A stretch of 64,000 bases of DNA from Vibrio tetraodonis (lineage in GTDB: Bacteria > Pseudomonadota > Gammaproteobacteria > Enterobacterales > Vibrionaceae). This document shows positions 1-9,951 of the stretch, in pieces. Positions within the stretch are counted from its first letter, which is position 1. Each line of letters opens with the position of its first letter. The stretch lies in contig NZ_QLYY01000019.1 of NCBI RefSeq assembly GCF_003350295.1, positions 62,001 to 126,000 of the forward strand, written 5' to 3'. The notes under the pieces were generated by a model. That model was not told where the DNA came from and ran no database searches. It saw only the letters and a program-made list of their open reading frames with translations. The position numbers and the translations under genes are program-made.

Positions 1-2
1 CA

Positions 3-305
3 GGCCCCGGGATGACCATTAAAGAGCACTATATTGGAGAGCTTGATCATCAGGGGCTTGGAGGACACATTGATAATCCCGCTTTCTTGGGTGGTGTTAT
101 GTTCACCGGTATTCGTTCACTTTCATCGCTTCTTGTTCCGAATATGGGTGTGGTGCATTTTGCAGCGTGTCGCGCACACCCGACGGATGACATGATTGCT
201 TTTAATAAGGGAGGAGGTGTCAATGCGGACAGTATTGAGCCCCAACAAAGGCGTGACTCAGTCATTGAGAATCTAATGAAAGTGGGTGGTTTGCCAGACC
301 ACTAA
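3..305 (+). CDS. Hypothetical protein, C-terminal part (cut by window edge)
   Basis: The reading frame is open from the left edge to a stop at 303-305. The first ATG, at 12, has no ribosome binding site and is preceded by in-frame codons, so this is most likely the tail of a longer gene that starts outside the window. The visible part of about 100 residues is soluble, rich in Gly and His, and has no motif I recognise. A strong hairpin terminator follows within 10 bases, which supports a real gene end. Function unknown. Confidence 0.6.
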   Translation, partial: GPGMTIKEHYIGELDHQGLGGHIDNPAFLGGVMFTGIRSLSSLLVPNMGVVHFAACRAHPTDDMIAFNKGGGVNADSIEPQQRRDSVIENLMKVGGLPDH

Positions 306-311
306 GCATAG

Positions 312-340
312 AAAGAGCGCTTAAAGCGCTCTTTTTGATT
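312..340 (+). terminator. Rho-independent terminator
   Basis: A perfect 10-bp stem (312-321 with 325-334) has a 3-base loop and runs into a T tract. It sits just after the stop of the truncated first gene. Confidence 0.85.
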
Positions 341-384
341 TTTTGGTCCTGATCGAATTACTTGAGTAGAGAGTTATCATTCAT

Positions 385-669
385 TTATAGCTGTTCAAAG
401 AAAGTAATGCTTGGTTCTTTTGTTAGCAGTCCATCTAAATTATCTAGCAAGTTTAAGAAATGTGGTTCTCTACAGTGAGCATCAAATGCGGCTTGATCGA
501 TAAATTGCTCTTGAAACATAAATATCGATGGGTTTCCTTTCTCTTGCAGCAAAGTGTAGCGAATACAGCCCACTTCATTTTGTGTGGGCTGAACCATATC
601 AAGCAACAGTTGCTTCAGAGTGTCTTCTTGGTCGGGTTTTGCTTCAAAAGTGGCGGTTAAGTGAATCAT
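385..669 (-). CDS. Antibiotic biosynthesis monooxygenase (ABM) domain protein, YgiN-like
   Basis: This 94-residue protein is a single ABM-type ferredoxin-like fold. It begins MIHLTATFEAKPDQ, continues through a central EVGCIRYTLLQE stretch, and has a FMFQEQFIDQAAFDAH segment typical of small quinol monooxygenase or haem-degrading-like dimers. The family acts in the cytoplasm on quinols or other aromatic substrates, but the substrate cannot be read from the sequence. It lies 11 bases downstream of the VOC/glyoxalase-like gene on the same strand, so the two are probably cotranscribed and may share a role in detoxifying reactive small molecules. That role is inference; the family call is firm. 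Confidence 0.8.
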   Translation of the reverse strand: MIHLTATFEAKPDQEDTLKQLLLDMVQPTQNEVGCIRYTLLQEKGNPSIFMFQEQFIDQAAFDAHCREPHFLNLLDNLDGLLTKEPSITFFEQL

Positions 670-680
670 TTTTTTACCTA

Positions 681-1076
681 TTATTGGTATCTTCCGTTAC
701 GTTGCAGAAATTCGATCTTGTATCCATCAGGATCGGTAATGAAAAATAGTGTAGCTAAAACTCTATCTTGGTGATGAATCGTTTTAATATCAGACGGCAG
801 GATATCTAATTGTTTTAGCTCACTATGAGTTTGTTGGATATTATCGACCGACACGGCAATATGACCGTAACCAGAGCCATGTGTATAGGTGAGTTGGACA
901 TCATGATTATGTGTCAGCTCAAGCTCGAACCCGGTTTCAGGGTTTGCCAAATAAGTTAATGTGTAGTCGTCAAAAACCAATTGTTCTTTGATGTGTAAAG
1001 CAAGAGCTTTGTGGTAAAAATCAACCGAAGTACTTAGGTCACTTACTCTTATCATAGTGTGGATAAGCTTAGCCAT
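681..1076 (-). CDS. Glyoxalase I-like VOC superfamily protein
   Basis: This 131-residue protein has two beta-alpha-beta-beta-beta modules of the vicinal oxygen chelate fold and looks like lactoylglutathione lyase. The four metal ligands of glyoxalase I line up as His6 (LIHTMIRV), Glu53 (FELELTHN), His72 (GYGHIAV) and Glu122 (DPDGYKIEF), so the active site appears intact. The canonical enzyme isomerises the glutathione-methylglyoxal hemithioacetal to S-lactoylglutathione in the cytosol. The similarity is clear but below that of orthologous GloA, so a paralogue with another substrate is possible. It has a strong AGGAGG site and leads the ABM gene. Confidence 0.8.
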   Translation of the reverse strand: MAKLIHTMIRVSDLSTSVDFYHKALALHIKEQLVFDDYTLTYLANPETGFELELTHNHDVQLTYTHGSGYGHIAVSVDNIQQTHSELKQLDILPSDIKTIHHQDRVLATLFFITDPDGYKIEFLQRNGRYQ

Positions 1077-1161
1077 TTTTTCCTCCTCTTCACGTGAGGT
1101 AATAGAATAAACAGGTTTATGTGAGTGTTGGTAGTACTCCAGTACGACATTAACTATTTTG

Positions 1162-1464
1162 TTAGGGTATTTGGAGCTGCTGATATATGTTGCTCATCAC
1201 GTTTTCTGGTTGGCGTAGGTAAATAAGGCAGGCGCACCTAAGTAAGGAAGTAAAGTTTTTGACTTGATCGTTATACACCAGTGCCTCTAAATAAATTGTA
1301 CTGATGAATTTTGGCAATGTCATACCTTGGAGCTGAGCGATTTCTTCAAGAATGTGCCAGAAACTTGCTTCGAGCTTGATACTGGTTGCATGACCATCAA
1401 TACGAATTGATTTAGCGACAATTTGGTAGCTTTCCTGAGGTTGGTGAGAGAAAAGTTCACACAT
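1162..1464 (-). CDS. Ribbon-helix-helix domain protein
   Basis: This is a 100-residue protein. The segment from about residue 18 (AKSIRIDGHATSIKLEASFW) through the helix LEEIAQLQGMTLPKFISTIY matches the pattern of the RHH_4 ribbon-helix-helix family: a beta strand with basic and hydroxyl residues, then two helices. The C-terminal part is helical. Such proteins usually bind DNA as dimers and repress nearby genes, but no target can be seen. It lies 85 bases upstream of the VOC-ABM pair on the same strand and could be cotranscribed with them or regulate them. That is inference. Confidence 0.7.
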   Translation of the reverse strand: MCELFSHQPQESYQIVAKSIRIDGHATSIKLEASFWHILEEIAQLQGMTLPKFISTIYLEALVYNDQVKNFTSLLRCACLIYLRQPENVMSNIYQQLQIP

Positions 1465-1531
1465 AAATTTTTAATTGAGATTGGACGAAGTAGCTTTCTA
1501 ACTTAGCTTTTCGTTCCAGTCAATACAGCAT

Positions 1532-1562
1532 GAAAAATAAACGCCCAGTTGGGCGTTTATTA
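1532..1562 (-). terminator. Terminator of the alkaline phosphatase gene
   Basis: An 8-bp stem (1539-1546 with 1551-1558) has a 4-base loop. Read on the minus strand, it is followed by ATTTTTC. It lies just past the alkaline phosphatase stop. Confidence 0.8.
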
Positions 1563-1569
1563 TATTCAA

Positions 1570-3147
1570 CTACTTTACCTGGGTCTTGATGTATTCACCA
1601 AGCTCGGAGTGGTGCATGATTTTCGATACAGGGATAATCGCCTCAGCAGGTCCCCAAGCAAATACGTTTACTGGCGTGTGAGTATGGGTTCCTGTTCCCC
1701 ACACAATGTTTTGACTGATGGCTTGTTCCCTTGCTAGGACATTTCCACGGTCGTTGTATGGAAAAAAGGCATCAAAATCATTGATTGCTGGTATGTTTTC
1801 AGCAGATAGGTACGAGTGGCCAGCTAGGCGATATGGATTGGGTTTATTGGCTAAAACCTTTTCTGCTTGAGCAGAAGTGATAGGAAACTTCGTATTGGTA
1901 TTCACAATCTCGGCAAACTTGACGGCGGTTTGCTGGCTTTTATCCAATTGTTCAAACTCACTGACCATGCCATAGTAGCTCTTCTTTTGTTGATACAGTT
2001 TATCAAGCAGCTCAAATGACCCGAAGTTAAAGTTTGGGGCATAATCTTTATTTGAGAATGCCTCGCCCTCGCGTTTTTGTGGTTTAGGAAGGTTTTTAGA
2101 AGAATAACTGAAACCAAAGGAGCCCGTTTCATGATCGGCTGTGACGATAACAAGAGTGTCGTTACGACCTTTTGCCCATTGATAAACCGTGTTAATAGCC
2201 TCATCAAATTTAAGCATTTCATGCAGCATATTGCCCGCATCATTGCTGTGTGCAGCCCAATCTATTTGTCCGCCTTCAACCATTAGAAAGAAACCATCTT
2301 TATCTTTTGACAGTACTTCTAAAGCTTTGCTAGTCATTTCCTTCAAGCTAGGCTGAGTACGTTTGGGATCATCTTTATTGGCGCTGTATGTAATGCCATC
2401 GTCCATTCCTGAGTACGAAAATAGTCCGAGCAATTTTTCATTCGATGAGGTTTTCATCGCTTGTCGATTGAATACTAATTGGTAGCCATTTTGCTGCGCT
2501 TCAGTTAGAAGGTTACGTTCGTCTTTGCGTTTGGACTTGAGGTAGATATCACCTTGAGTCAGCTCTTTCAGCTGGTTGTACACTTCGCCTTTGTCATTCG
2601 TTGATTGTGGAATCCAGTGTCTAAGTCCCCCTGATAGCATTACATCGGCACCTGTCTCCAGCATATCTGTGGCAATTTCATTCTCTAGAGAGCGATGAGC
2701 TTGATGAGCAGCGAAAGATGCTGGTGTTGCATGGGTTAGGCGAGTGTCTGAGACAAGTCCTGTTGCTTTGCCTAAACTTTTTGCCTTTTCTAATACAGTT
2801 TGGACATGGTTGCCCTGTGCATCGATGCCAATGACTTCAGAGCCAGTATGGACCCCTGTAGAGAGCATGGTTGCAGAACATGCAGAATCAACCACGATAG
2901 CATCTTCTGGGTGAGTTAATGAGGAGCCAATCACGCCCTCTTGAGCAAGTTGGAATAGTGCTGTTGGTTGTCCTTTGTATATCGAATTTGGCGCTCTGTT
3001 TGCGTAGGTTTCAAGTAAACCCACTTGTTGAGGGCCCATACCGTCGCCAATCATTAAGATAACGTTTTTAATTTCTGCAGAAACTAGGTTACAAGAAAAG
3101 GCAGAAGTGACCATTGCTGTGAAAATAGGTTTGGTAAAATGTTTCAT
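1570..3147 (-). CDS. Alkaline phosphatase, Vibrio type, periplasmic
   Basis: This 525-residue enzyme of the PhoA/VAP class hydrolyses phosphomonoesters outside the inner membrane to free phosphate. The N-terminus (MKHFTKPIFTAMVTSAFSC, then SAE near residue 23-25) reads as a signal peptide. The active-site series is complete: metal ligand in MIGDGMGP (about 32-39), the nucleophile Ser88 in VVDSACSATM, THATPASFAAH, the VEGGQIDWAAHSND metal site, TADHETGSFG, and a late His in GTHTHTPVN. The length is that of Vibrio alkaline phosphatase, which carries inserts relative to E. coli PhoA. It is monocistronic with its own terminator. I looked upstream for a PhoB box and saw no convincing one. Confidence 0.93.
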   Translation of the reverse strand: MKHFTKPIFTAMVTSAFSCNLVSAEIKNVILMIGDGMGPQQVGLLETYANRAPNSIYKGQPTALFQLAQEGVIGSSLTHPEDAIVVDSACSATMLSTGVHTGSEVIGIDAQGNHVQTVLEKAKSLGKATGLVSDTRLTHATPASFAAHQAHRSLENEIATDMLETGADVMLSGGLRHWIPQSTNDKGEVYNQLKELTQGDIYLKSKRKDERNLLTEAQQNGYQLVFNRQAMKTSSNEKLLGLFSYSGMDDGITYSANKDDPKRTQPSLKEMTSKALEVLSKDKDGFFLMVEGGQIDWAAHSNDAGNMLHEMLKFDEAINTVYQWAKGRNDTLVIVTADHETGSFGFSYSSKNLPKPQKREGEAFSNKDYAPNFNFGSFELLDKLYQQKKSYYGMVSEFEQLDKSQQTAVKFAEIVNTNTKFPITSAQAEKVLANKPNPYRLAGHSYLSAENIPAINDFDAFFPYNDRGNVLAREQAISQNIVWGTGTHTHTPVNVFAWGPAEAIIPVSKIMHHSELGEYIKTQVK

Positions 3148-3403
3148 GGTGGTCCTATTGATGCTGTGATTTTATTGACCCACTTTACATTGATTAATCC
3201 TATGATCAACAGGCTTAATTTTATGTTTATTCTTTGTGTTGGATTTGAGAAGCGTTTGATTTACTGAGGGTTAAGGCGCGGTGCATGTTGTATTGGTGGT
3301 AACTGGTCGGTTATTGGAGTACACAGGTCTGACTCGCACCAGATAGAGTGCGGATCTAATGATTACTCATCAGAGCTTGCCTGTTTTGATTACATTTTCT
3401 TTA

Positions 3404-3760
3404 TTACACCAGTGCTAGAAGAAATCCACCAACCGTTGCCGCTGCGGAAAGATATTGCCCCGCTGAGTAGGCACCATCTTCTTCTTTTTCTATTTCATCG
3501 GGTTTGTCGATACCTAGAGCTCCGTGAGTAAACGATTCGACTTTATCTCCAACAGTTTTGTTCTCTTTTTCAGCTGCTTTGGATTCTTTGTCTAGCTCTT
3601 GTAAAGCCGCCAGCAGTGCTTTTCCTTCTTCTGAAAGTGTGACTTTGTTCTGCTCTACCTTAAGCGGTGCCGAGCTTTGGCTCAACTCGCTTTGATTCGC
3701 TTGAGGCTTGACCTGCTGGGTAGGGGGCAGCTTGGCTGGCTCCATTCCTACTGGTGTCAT
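3404..3760 (-). CDS. Hypothetical protein with hydrophobic C-terminal tail
   Basis: This 118-residue protein has no family I recognise. The N-terminal third is Pro/Gln/Ser-rich and probably disordered. The middle is a charged helix (KALLAALQELDKESKAAEKE). The last 20 residues (AGQYLSAAATVGGFLLALV) are a small-residue-rich hydrophobic helix that could insert in a membrane as a tail anchor or pack as a helix pair. The start is supported by an AAGGAG site seven bases upstream. It stands alone, with gene-free gaps of about 200-260 bases on both sides. Function unknown. Confidence 0.7.
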   Translation of the reverse strand: MTPVGMEPAKLPPTQQVKPQANQSELSQSSAPLKVEQNKVTLSEEGKALLAALQELDKESKAAEKENKTVGDKVESFTHGALGIDKPDEIEKEEDGAYSAGQYLSAAATVGGFLLALV

Positions 3761-3974
3761 AGCGATCTCCTTACATCATCCTCAGGGTTAATATCGGCCG
3801 TTCAAAGGAAAACTTGTGCAAAAAATACCGTATTTGCCTGAAATCTATCCAAGCACAAAGTATGCCGATAATAATGATAGACGATAAAGAATAGATAAAA
3901 GAGTTAAGAAAGGGGAAGTGTAGGCTGATTTCGATATTTATGAATCAGCCATACGCCAGAAGGAAAAGCTGTGA

Positions 3975-4901
3975 TTATAGGCAAACTAAGTCATCATTTC
4001 TCTTATTTAAATGCTTGGATTCCTTTAGCCAATTTTCCTCTTTTATATATCGGTAAGGAAAGGGGAGTACTTCAAGCTGATAATCCTGACTGTTTGAGAT
4101 AACCTCGTCATTGGGCGTAATAACCACGACTTTTAAGTTGGGTTGACGTGCCACTATAGAAGCTTTTATTCCCAGCCCTTTCTCGATATGAAACTTCCCG
4201 CCAATATGAAGAACTTGTGCTTTGGGGTTAAACTGCAAATAGTCTGTGATGCTTTCAGCCATGGTTTCATCCCAAGTGATTTGCGCTTCGTAGTATCGCT
4301 CTGCTTTTTCATTCACACCATGGTGCATGGAAGCCATAAATTTATCTTTATACAGACTTGGCTGTGTATTTACATGAGTAGCGACTGTAGCGCGTTGCTC
4401 TGGGTTGAGCTTATCTAGGTATGATATGCCTTGCTTGCCGATACAACGAACAATATTTTTCGGGGCATTAGCAGCAATAATATCGAGTTGACGAGCTTTG
4501 GCGAGTTCAACTATCGGACGGTAATCACTTTCGTAGTTGGGCCAAGCATTTGCTTCCCTTATTAGAGTCTGCTCACCTATTTCGCCATTTAGGTATTGTT
4601 CAATAACAGGTTGTGAATCTCGTGAGAACTGCTCCATGGATAGGGCAGTTGTTCGTTCTTGAGCGGATAGAGTGTTGAACAAATCGGTTTGAAAATGATG
4701 AATACCGCTATGGGAATGCAGCTCTCCCACCAGAATCACATCGGCTTCAAGGATATCTTGAGGAAGCTTATGCAAAGAAATAGGGATAGCACTTGGGGAG
4801 AAAAGTTGGTAGTCGTAGAAAGTCTCAGTTTGCTTTGGCGATGAAGTCGAGCAAGCCGTTAGACTCAAGGAGACCAAAGCTAAGCTAATGAATTTATACA
4901 T
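3975..4901 (-). CDS. ChaN family lipoprotein
   Basis: This 308-residue lipoprotein has the signal MYKFISLALVSLSLTAC with lipidation Cys17 in an LTAC lipobox. The body belongs to the ChaN/haem-binding uptake family: the first strand carries VILVGELHSHSGIHHFQ, followed by AQERTTALSMEQFSRD, and near the C-terminus LHIGGKFHIEKGLG. Members bind haem, or haem plus iron, at the outer membrane. That function is known for a few homologues and inferred here. No Fur box was found in the short upstream gap. It is transcribed alone on the minus strand behind rlmA. Confidence 0.85.
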   Translation of the reverse strand: MYKFISLALVSLSLTACSTSSPKQTETFYDYQLFSPSAIPISLHKLPQDILEADVILVGELHSHSGIHHFQTDLFNTLSAQERTTALSMEQFSRDSQPVIEQYLNGEIGEQTLIREANAWPNYESDYRPIVELAKARQLDIIAANAPKNIVRCIGKQGISYLDKLNPEQRATVATHVNTQPSLYKDKFMASMHHGVNEKAERYYEAQITWDETMAESITDYLQFNPKAQVLHIGGKFHIEKGLGIKASIVARQPNLKVVVITPNDEVISNSQDYQLEVLPFPYRYIKEENWLKESKHLNKRNDDLVCL

Positions 4902-4955
4902 ATGCTTTTTCGAAAGAAGGTGATAATTACGGTTTATCTATACTACCAATAGCTA

Positions 4956-5774
4956 CTAGTGTTTACGATAGATTCGGATAATAAAATCGGCCTCGCATTC
5001 AAATGACTCCTCAGATGCCAATGACTGGCGGAGTGTTGAGTCGGCTTTCCATGCGAAGGGTGTCATTTGTAAAAGAGTATCTGCGTCGCCATTTTCTAAC
5101 GTCATAACATAATTTAATGCTACCTGTTGCTCTAGCTCAAAGCCATCGAGTTCCTCGGGACTCTCATCATGCAGATTAACGGTTTCATACAGCTTTTCTC
5201 GCAGTTGGTACAAGTGCCGCGCACCAGGAGTTACGGTAACCACAATACCGCCAGAGCAAAGAACACGCTCGAGTTCGCTGGGGCTGCACGGTGCATAGAT
5301 TCTGAGAACTGCATCAAGGCATTTATCTTCAAAAGGTAGGCGTGCACTCGATGCCACGCTGAATTGGCAATTTGGATAGCGTTTTGAAGCATAACGAATA
5401 GCAACTTTCGATATATCAAGGCCATAAGTAACAGCGTTAGGGTGCTGATTCTTTAGTTGGCATGAAACTCCATTGGTGTAATAGCCTTCGCCACAACCTA
5501 TATCGAGTAGCTTGTGCTGAGAGTTTTTTAAATACTGCGCGCAGATTTGCGCAACCTTACTCTGCATGGGCTGATAATAGCCTCTTTCTAAAAAATGGCG
5601 ACGTGCCTGCATCATCTCTTTGTTGTCGCCGGGGTCTTTTGACCGTTTGTGTTGAACCGGCATTAGGTTGACGTAGCCTTCTTTGGCAATATCAAATGAG
5701 TGATTATTTTCACAACGATAAGAGCGTTCGGTGAGAGTCAGACTGTGTTCGCAAAGAGGACAAGAATAAGACAT
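4956..5774 (-). CDS. rlmA: 23S rRNA (guanine-N1)-methyltransferase RlmA
   Basis: This 272-residue enzyme methylates N1 of G745 in 23S rRNA using S-adenosylmethionine. The N-terminus is a zinc ribbon: CPLC at 5-8, then Cys and His in the YRCENNHSFD segment. It is followed by the family signature AKEGYVNLMP and by PGDNKEMMQARRHFLERGYY. The SAM-binding motif LLDIGCGEGYYTNG lies near residue 90, and DAVLRIYAPC contains the motif-IV region. The length matches E. coli RlmA. It follows yeaD on the same strand after about 100 bases containing a hairpin. Confidence 0.92.
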   Translation of the reverse strand: MSYSCPLCEHSLTLTERSYRCENNHSFDIAKEGYVNLMPVQHKRSKDPGDNKEMMQARRHFLERGYYQPMQSKVAQICAQYLKNSQHKLLDIGCGEGYYTNGVSCQLKNQHPNAVTYGLDISKVAIRYASKRYPNCQFSVASSARLPFEDKCLDAVLRIYAPCSPSELERVLCSGGIVVTVTPGARHLYQLREKLYETVNLHDESPEELDGFELEQQVALNYVMTLENGDADTLLQMTPFAWKADSTLRQSLASEESFECEADFIIRIYRKH

Positions 5775-5845
5775 AACAATTTCGCATTGGAGTAATTGTG
5801 ATGGATTTTAACAGGAAGATAGGGTTCAAACCATGACAATAGTGT

Positions 5846-5872
5846 AGCCACATACATAGAGATATGTGGCTT
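5846..5872 (-). terminator. Hairpin after yeaD, weak terminator candidate
   Basis: An 8-bp inverted repeat (5847-5854 with 5863-5870) lies just past the yeaD stop. There is no clear T tract, so it may act in RNA stability rather than termination. Confidence 0.35.
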
Positions 5873-5876
5873 GAGT

Positions 5877-6761
5877 TCAAGCAATAGATAGCTTTGTTGA
5901 GAGTTGGTGACTTTCCCCAGGTTGTAGCTCTTTACCTTGCTCTAGGCTTGATGCGTGAAGGCTCGATTCGATGCACATCATGGTAAGATAACCATGGTCA
6001 GCCATGTCGTATAAATCTGTTGACCCTTGTTGCCAAGGGTTCCATAGTACAGCTGAATTATGGCCTTGGTTTTCAATAACTAATCCTCTGTTGTAACCCG
6101 CATCCTTAAGGCATATTTTTTTGTTGGGGTGAGTATATACCCTATCAATGGTCTCGGTTAACTGCAGTGGATCATGACCTGTACAGCGAGCTTGACCTTG
6201 TAGGTTATCCTTATACTCAGAACCCGCTCCTGTGATTATGGCATCGCGAATATCACTCACATTAAGATAGCTATGAAGAGCAGCTGAAAACCTCCATGGT
6301 TTTACATCTGCATTGGAGACACTCAAAGTAAGGTTTAGCTCTTCTCCAACTTCGATGATAAGTCGAGCGTCAAATTGAAATGGCCATATCTCCAGACTTT
6401 TCTCTGAGGGACTCAACCCAAGCTCGATAACTACTCCGTGATCGTTTTCCCTATGTTGTAGTAATGACCACTCGGTTGTTCTTGCAAAGCCATGAGAAGG
6501 GGAAGCAATCCGACCAAACCATGGCCAGCACACAGGAATACCCCCACGGAGTGCTGTTTTACCGTCAAAAATTGCTCTTTCACTCATCCAGATGAGATCT
6601 TTTTGCCCCGTGGGTTTATACGAGACAATATGTCCGCCATGCAGCGCGATACCAGCGGTCGCTTTGTCATGGATTACCCGGATGATTTTTACTTGGTCTA
6701 CTTCGACGATAGTGATGTTGTTCGTTAATACGGTTATAGGTGGAAGCGTGTTTAAATCCAT
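5877..6761 (-). CDS. yeaD: D-hexose-6-phosphate mutarotase, YeaD family
   Basis: This 294-residue protein of the aldose-1-epimerase-like superfamily interconverts alpha and beta anomers of hexose 6-phosphates in the cytosol. Family marks are AGIALHGGHIVSYKP near the N-terminus, ALRGGIPVCWPWFG, SHGFARTTEW, the catalytic His in FSAALHSYLNV, and the late Glu in MMCIESS. The length fits YeaD. The gene lies directly downstream of gapA on the same strand, as in E. coli and other enterics and vibrios. The 134-base gap between them holds a gapA terminator, so yeaD probably has some transcription of its own. Confidence 0.9.
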   Translation of the reverse strand: MDLNTLPPITVLTNNITIVEVDQVKIIRVIHDKATAGIALHGGHIVSYKPTGQKDLIWMSERAIFDGKTALRGGIPVCWPWFGRIASPSHGFARTTEWSLLQHRENDHGVVIELGLSPSEKSLEIWPFQFDARLIIEVGEELNLTLSVSNADVKPWRFSAALHSYLNVSDIRDAIITGAGSEYKDNLQGQARCTGHDPLQLTETIDRVYTHPNKKICLKDAGYNRGLVIENQGHNSAVLWNPWQQGSTDLYDMADHGYLTMMCIESSLHASSLEQGKELQPGESHQLSTKLSIA

Positions 6762-6837
6762 GTCTAGGTTTCCTCTGCCAGCGCGGAAGGTAGATATAGT
6801 ACTTATTACTCGGTTTTATCTATGCATGTTTTGCTTT

Positions 6838-6872
6838 AAATGCAAAAAAGGCGACTCAGTGGCCGCCTTTAT
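6838..6872 (-). terminator. gapA terminator
   Basis: A stem AAAGGCG/CGCCTTT (6847-6853 with 6864-6870) is followed on the minus strand by TTTTTTGCATTT. It lies between gapA and yeaD. Confidence 0.75.
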
Positions 6873-6895
6873 CATAAAGCTATAAATTAATCGCG

Positions 6896-8228
<1,333 letters not shown>

Positions 8229-8648
8229 TTGGAACAGGCAAAAGAAAAAATTAACAAACCTGATGAATACTGGCGTGACAGGTTGTCTGATGAAGAATAT
8301 CGAGTATGTCGCATGCAAGGTACTGAAGCACCGTTCTCCGGCAAATTACTGCATAATAAAGACACTGGGGTATATCAATGTACCTGCTGCGATAGTGCCT
8401 TGTTTCAGTCAGATAATAAATATGACTCTGGGTGTGGTTGGCCAAGTTTCGATGCGCCGATTAACGACCAAGCTATTCGCTATATAGAAGATTTGAGTCA
8501 CGGAATGGTAAGGACAGAAATTCGTTGTGCAGTATGTGATAGCCATTTGGGGCATGTTTTCCCTGATGGGCCTGCTACTACAGGTGAGCGATTTTGTGTT
8601 AACTCAGTGTCGTTAATTTTCAACAAATCAGAACAAAGCGGTGAATAA
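8229..8648 (+). CDS. msrB: Peptide methionine (R)-S-oxide reductase MsrB
   Basis: This 139-residue repair enzyme reduces methionine-R-sulfoxide in proteins, using thioredoxin as electron donor. Structural zinc is held by Cys51/Cys54 (QCTCCD) and Cys100/Cys103 (RCAVCD). The substrate motif [19 protein letters not shown], and catalytic Cys123 in RFCVNS are all present. The start is a TTG codon: no ATG fits the conserved N-terminus, and a GAGGGAG site lies about 8 bases upstream. The layout (gapA divergent to msrB, with yeaC nearby) matches enterics and vibrios. Confidence 0.95.
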   Translation: MEQAKEKINKPDEYWRDRLSDEEYRVCRMQGTEAPFSGKLLHNKDTGVYQCTCCDSALFQSDNKYDSGCGWPSFDAPINDQAIRYIEDLSHGMVRTEIRCAVCDSHLGHVFPDGPATTGERFCVNSVSLIFNKSEQSGE

Positions 8649-8657
8649 ATCACCGCT
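8637..8657. terminator. Hairpin between msrB and the DUF2989 gene
   Basis: A perfect 8-bp stem (8637-8644 with 8650-8657) overlaps the msrB stop codon. T tracts are weak on both sides. It may act as a bidirectional terminator for the convergent genes. Confidence 0.4.
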
Positions 8658-8672
8658 ACTTGTTCCATTCTT

Positions 8673-9494
8673 TCAGTTGAACTTGGGCATCATACTGCGT
8701 TTGTATTTGCCACTATCAAGCGCACTTTTGATATCATCTGCAATGTCATCAAGCTGATCATATTTATCTTCACTAAACCCGTAGAGTAATTTCATTTCTT
8801 GTGTTGAGGCGATAACAGGGACTTCAAACGCACTGGCAACCATGGCCCAAACGTAAGCCTGCTCTTTTTGATTTAGCTGGTAATTGATACTGGCAAGTGA
8901 TTTGAATATGTCCGTATTAAGGTTATCTCCATCGCTCAGCTCAAGAGACTTGTTGAGCAGTTTAATGGTTTTTTCTAAGTCGCGACTGGTGTAGAAAGTC
9001 GCAAGGGCGTACTGCATTTCTGCTGTCTCTAAGGCAGGTTTCCCTTCAAGCTGTAAGAAGCTTCTACGTGCACTTTCATCGCCGGTCTGACTCCACAAGA
9101 AATATAGAGCATCAGGGGATGAGGACTTTCTAATCTCTTCCACAAGAGTCTCGAGGTCTTCACCTGCATTGACCAGTGCATTGAAACGCTTTCTTCGCAA
9201 ATCTGCTTGATCTATGGTTTGAATCTGTGAAGCGAGCTCTATGCATTTTTTATATTCTGCGGTTAACGCATACTCTTTGATTAACATCACATCTGATGGA
9301 TTTCGGAATGAGTCATATCTATGCCAGATGAGCTTAGTACGTGGTAGTTTGCACTGACCATCATTTTGATTCATTCTCTCGCAGCGAAGTTTTGGGTTGT
9401 CCTTACAAAGCTGATCAGTATTTCTTCTATTTTCGAAACATCCAGTGACAGCAGCAGCTAGAACAACTATTACGAATAATTTTAATGGCTTCAT
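8673..9494 (-). CDS. DUF2989 family lipoprotein
   Basis: This 273-residue predicted lipoprotein has the signal MKPLKLFVIVVLAAAVTGC with lipidation Cys19. A Cys-containing segment (CKDNPKLRCERMNQNDGQC) follows, suggesting disulfides in the periplasm. The rest is helical and repeat-like (ALYFLWSQTGDESARRSFL; MQYALATFYTSRDLEKTIKLL), resembling TPR/Sel1-like helical pairs. The family is common in vibrios and has no known function. It is convergent with msrB and divergent from yeaC. Confidence 0.8.
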   Translation of the reverse strand: MKPLKLFVIVVLAAAVTGCFENRRNTDQLCKDNPKLRCERMNQNDGQCKLPRTKLIWHRYDSFRNPSDVMLIKEYALTAEYKKCIELASQIQTIDQADLRRKRFNALVNAGEDLETLVEEIRKSSSPDALYFLWSQTGDESARRSFLQLEGKPALETAEMQYALATFYTSRDLEKTIKLLNKSLELSDGDNLNTDIFKSLASINYQLNQKEQAYVWAMVASAFEVPVIASTQEMKLLYGFSEDKYDQLDDIADDIKSALDSGKYKRSMMPKFN

Positions 9495-9601
9495 ATTTAT
9501 AATTGCTTGTGATCCGTTACACTTATCTCAGCACGTAATCTTGACTCAGATCGCTTGCTGGTTATGTTTTTCTCATATTAGTTACAACTTAAGGATAGAC
9601 C

Positions 9602-9886
9602 ATGGACGCAGAGCAGTTAGTTAATGCGATTACACCAGAAGCATATGAGCGTCTTTTGTATGCTGTTGAAACAGGTAAATGGCCTGAGGGTACACCACTT
9701 TCTCAGCAGCAACGAGACTCATGTATGCAAGCTGTGATGTTGTATCAGTCAAAGCACAACTCAGAAGCTCAGCATATGACAGTTGCCAAAGGTGGTGAGG
9801 TGAGTTTCAAATCAAAGTCTGAGCTAAAAAAACAGTTTGCTGATGATCAAGATGACATTTTGAGGGTTAACCCTAATCAAGCCTAG
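9602..9886 (+). CDS. yeaC: DUF1315 family protein YeaC
   Basis: This 94-residue cytosolic protein aligns along its length with E. coli YeaC: ITPEAYERLLYAVETGKWPEGTPLSQQQ, then MLYQSKHNSEAQHMTV and KSKSELKKQF. No biochemical function is known for the family. It sits near msrB as in enterics. The ATG is preceded by AAGGATAG. A 10-bp hairpin follows. Confidence 0.85.
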   Translation: MDAEQLVNAITPEAYERLLYAVETGKWPEGTPLSQQQRDSCMQAVMLYQSKHNSEAQHMTVAKGGEVSFKSKSELKKQFADDQDDILRVNPNQA

Positions 9887-9901
9887 CATTCGCTCTGATG
9901 T

Positions 9902-9926
9902 GATAGAAGGCTCTTCGCCTTCTATC
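9902..9926. terminator. Hairpin between convergent yeaC and ychJ
   Basis: A perfect 10-bp stem (9902-9911 with 9917-9926) with a 5-base loop lies between two convergent genes. It is probably a shared terminator, although the T tract is poor. Confidence 0.5.
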
Positions 9927-9951
9927 TGAGGAGATTTCTTGTTATTGATAA

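Noticed and set aside
3148..3300. PhoB box before the alkaline phosphatase
   Set aside because: No pair of CTGTCAT-like repeats at 11-base spacing could be found.
3335..3352. Small GCAC/GTGC hairpin near an open gap
   Set aside because: Short stem with no T tract or gene context; chance is likely.
3922..3950. GGCTGATT/AATCAGCC inverted repeat before the ChaN gene stop
   Set aside because: 8-bp arms with a 10-base or longer loop and no T tract; left as unassigned.
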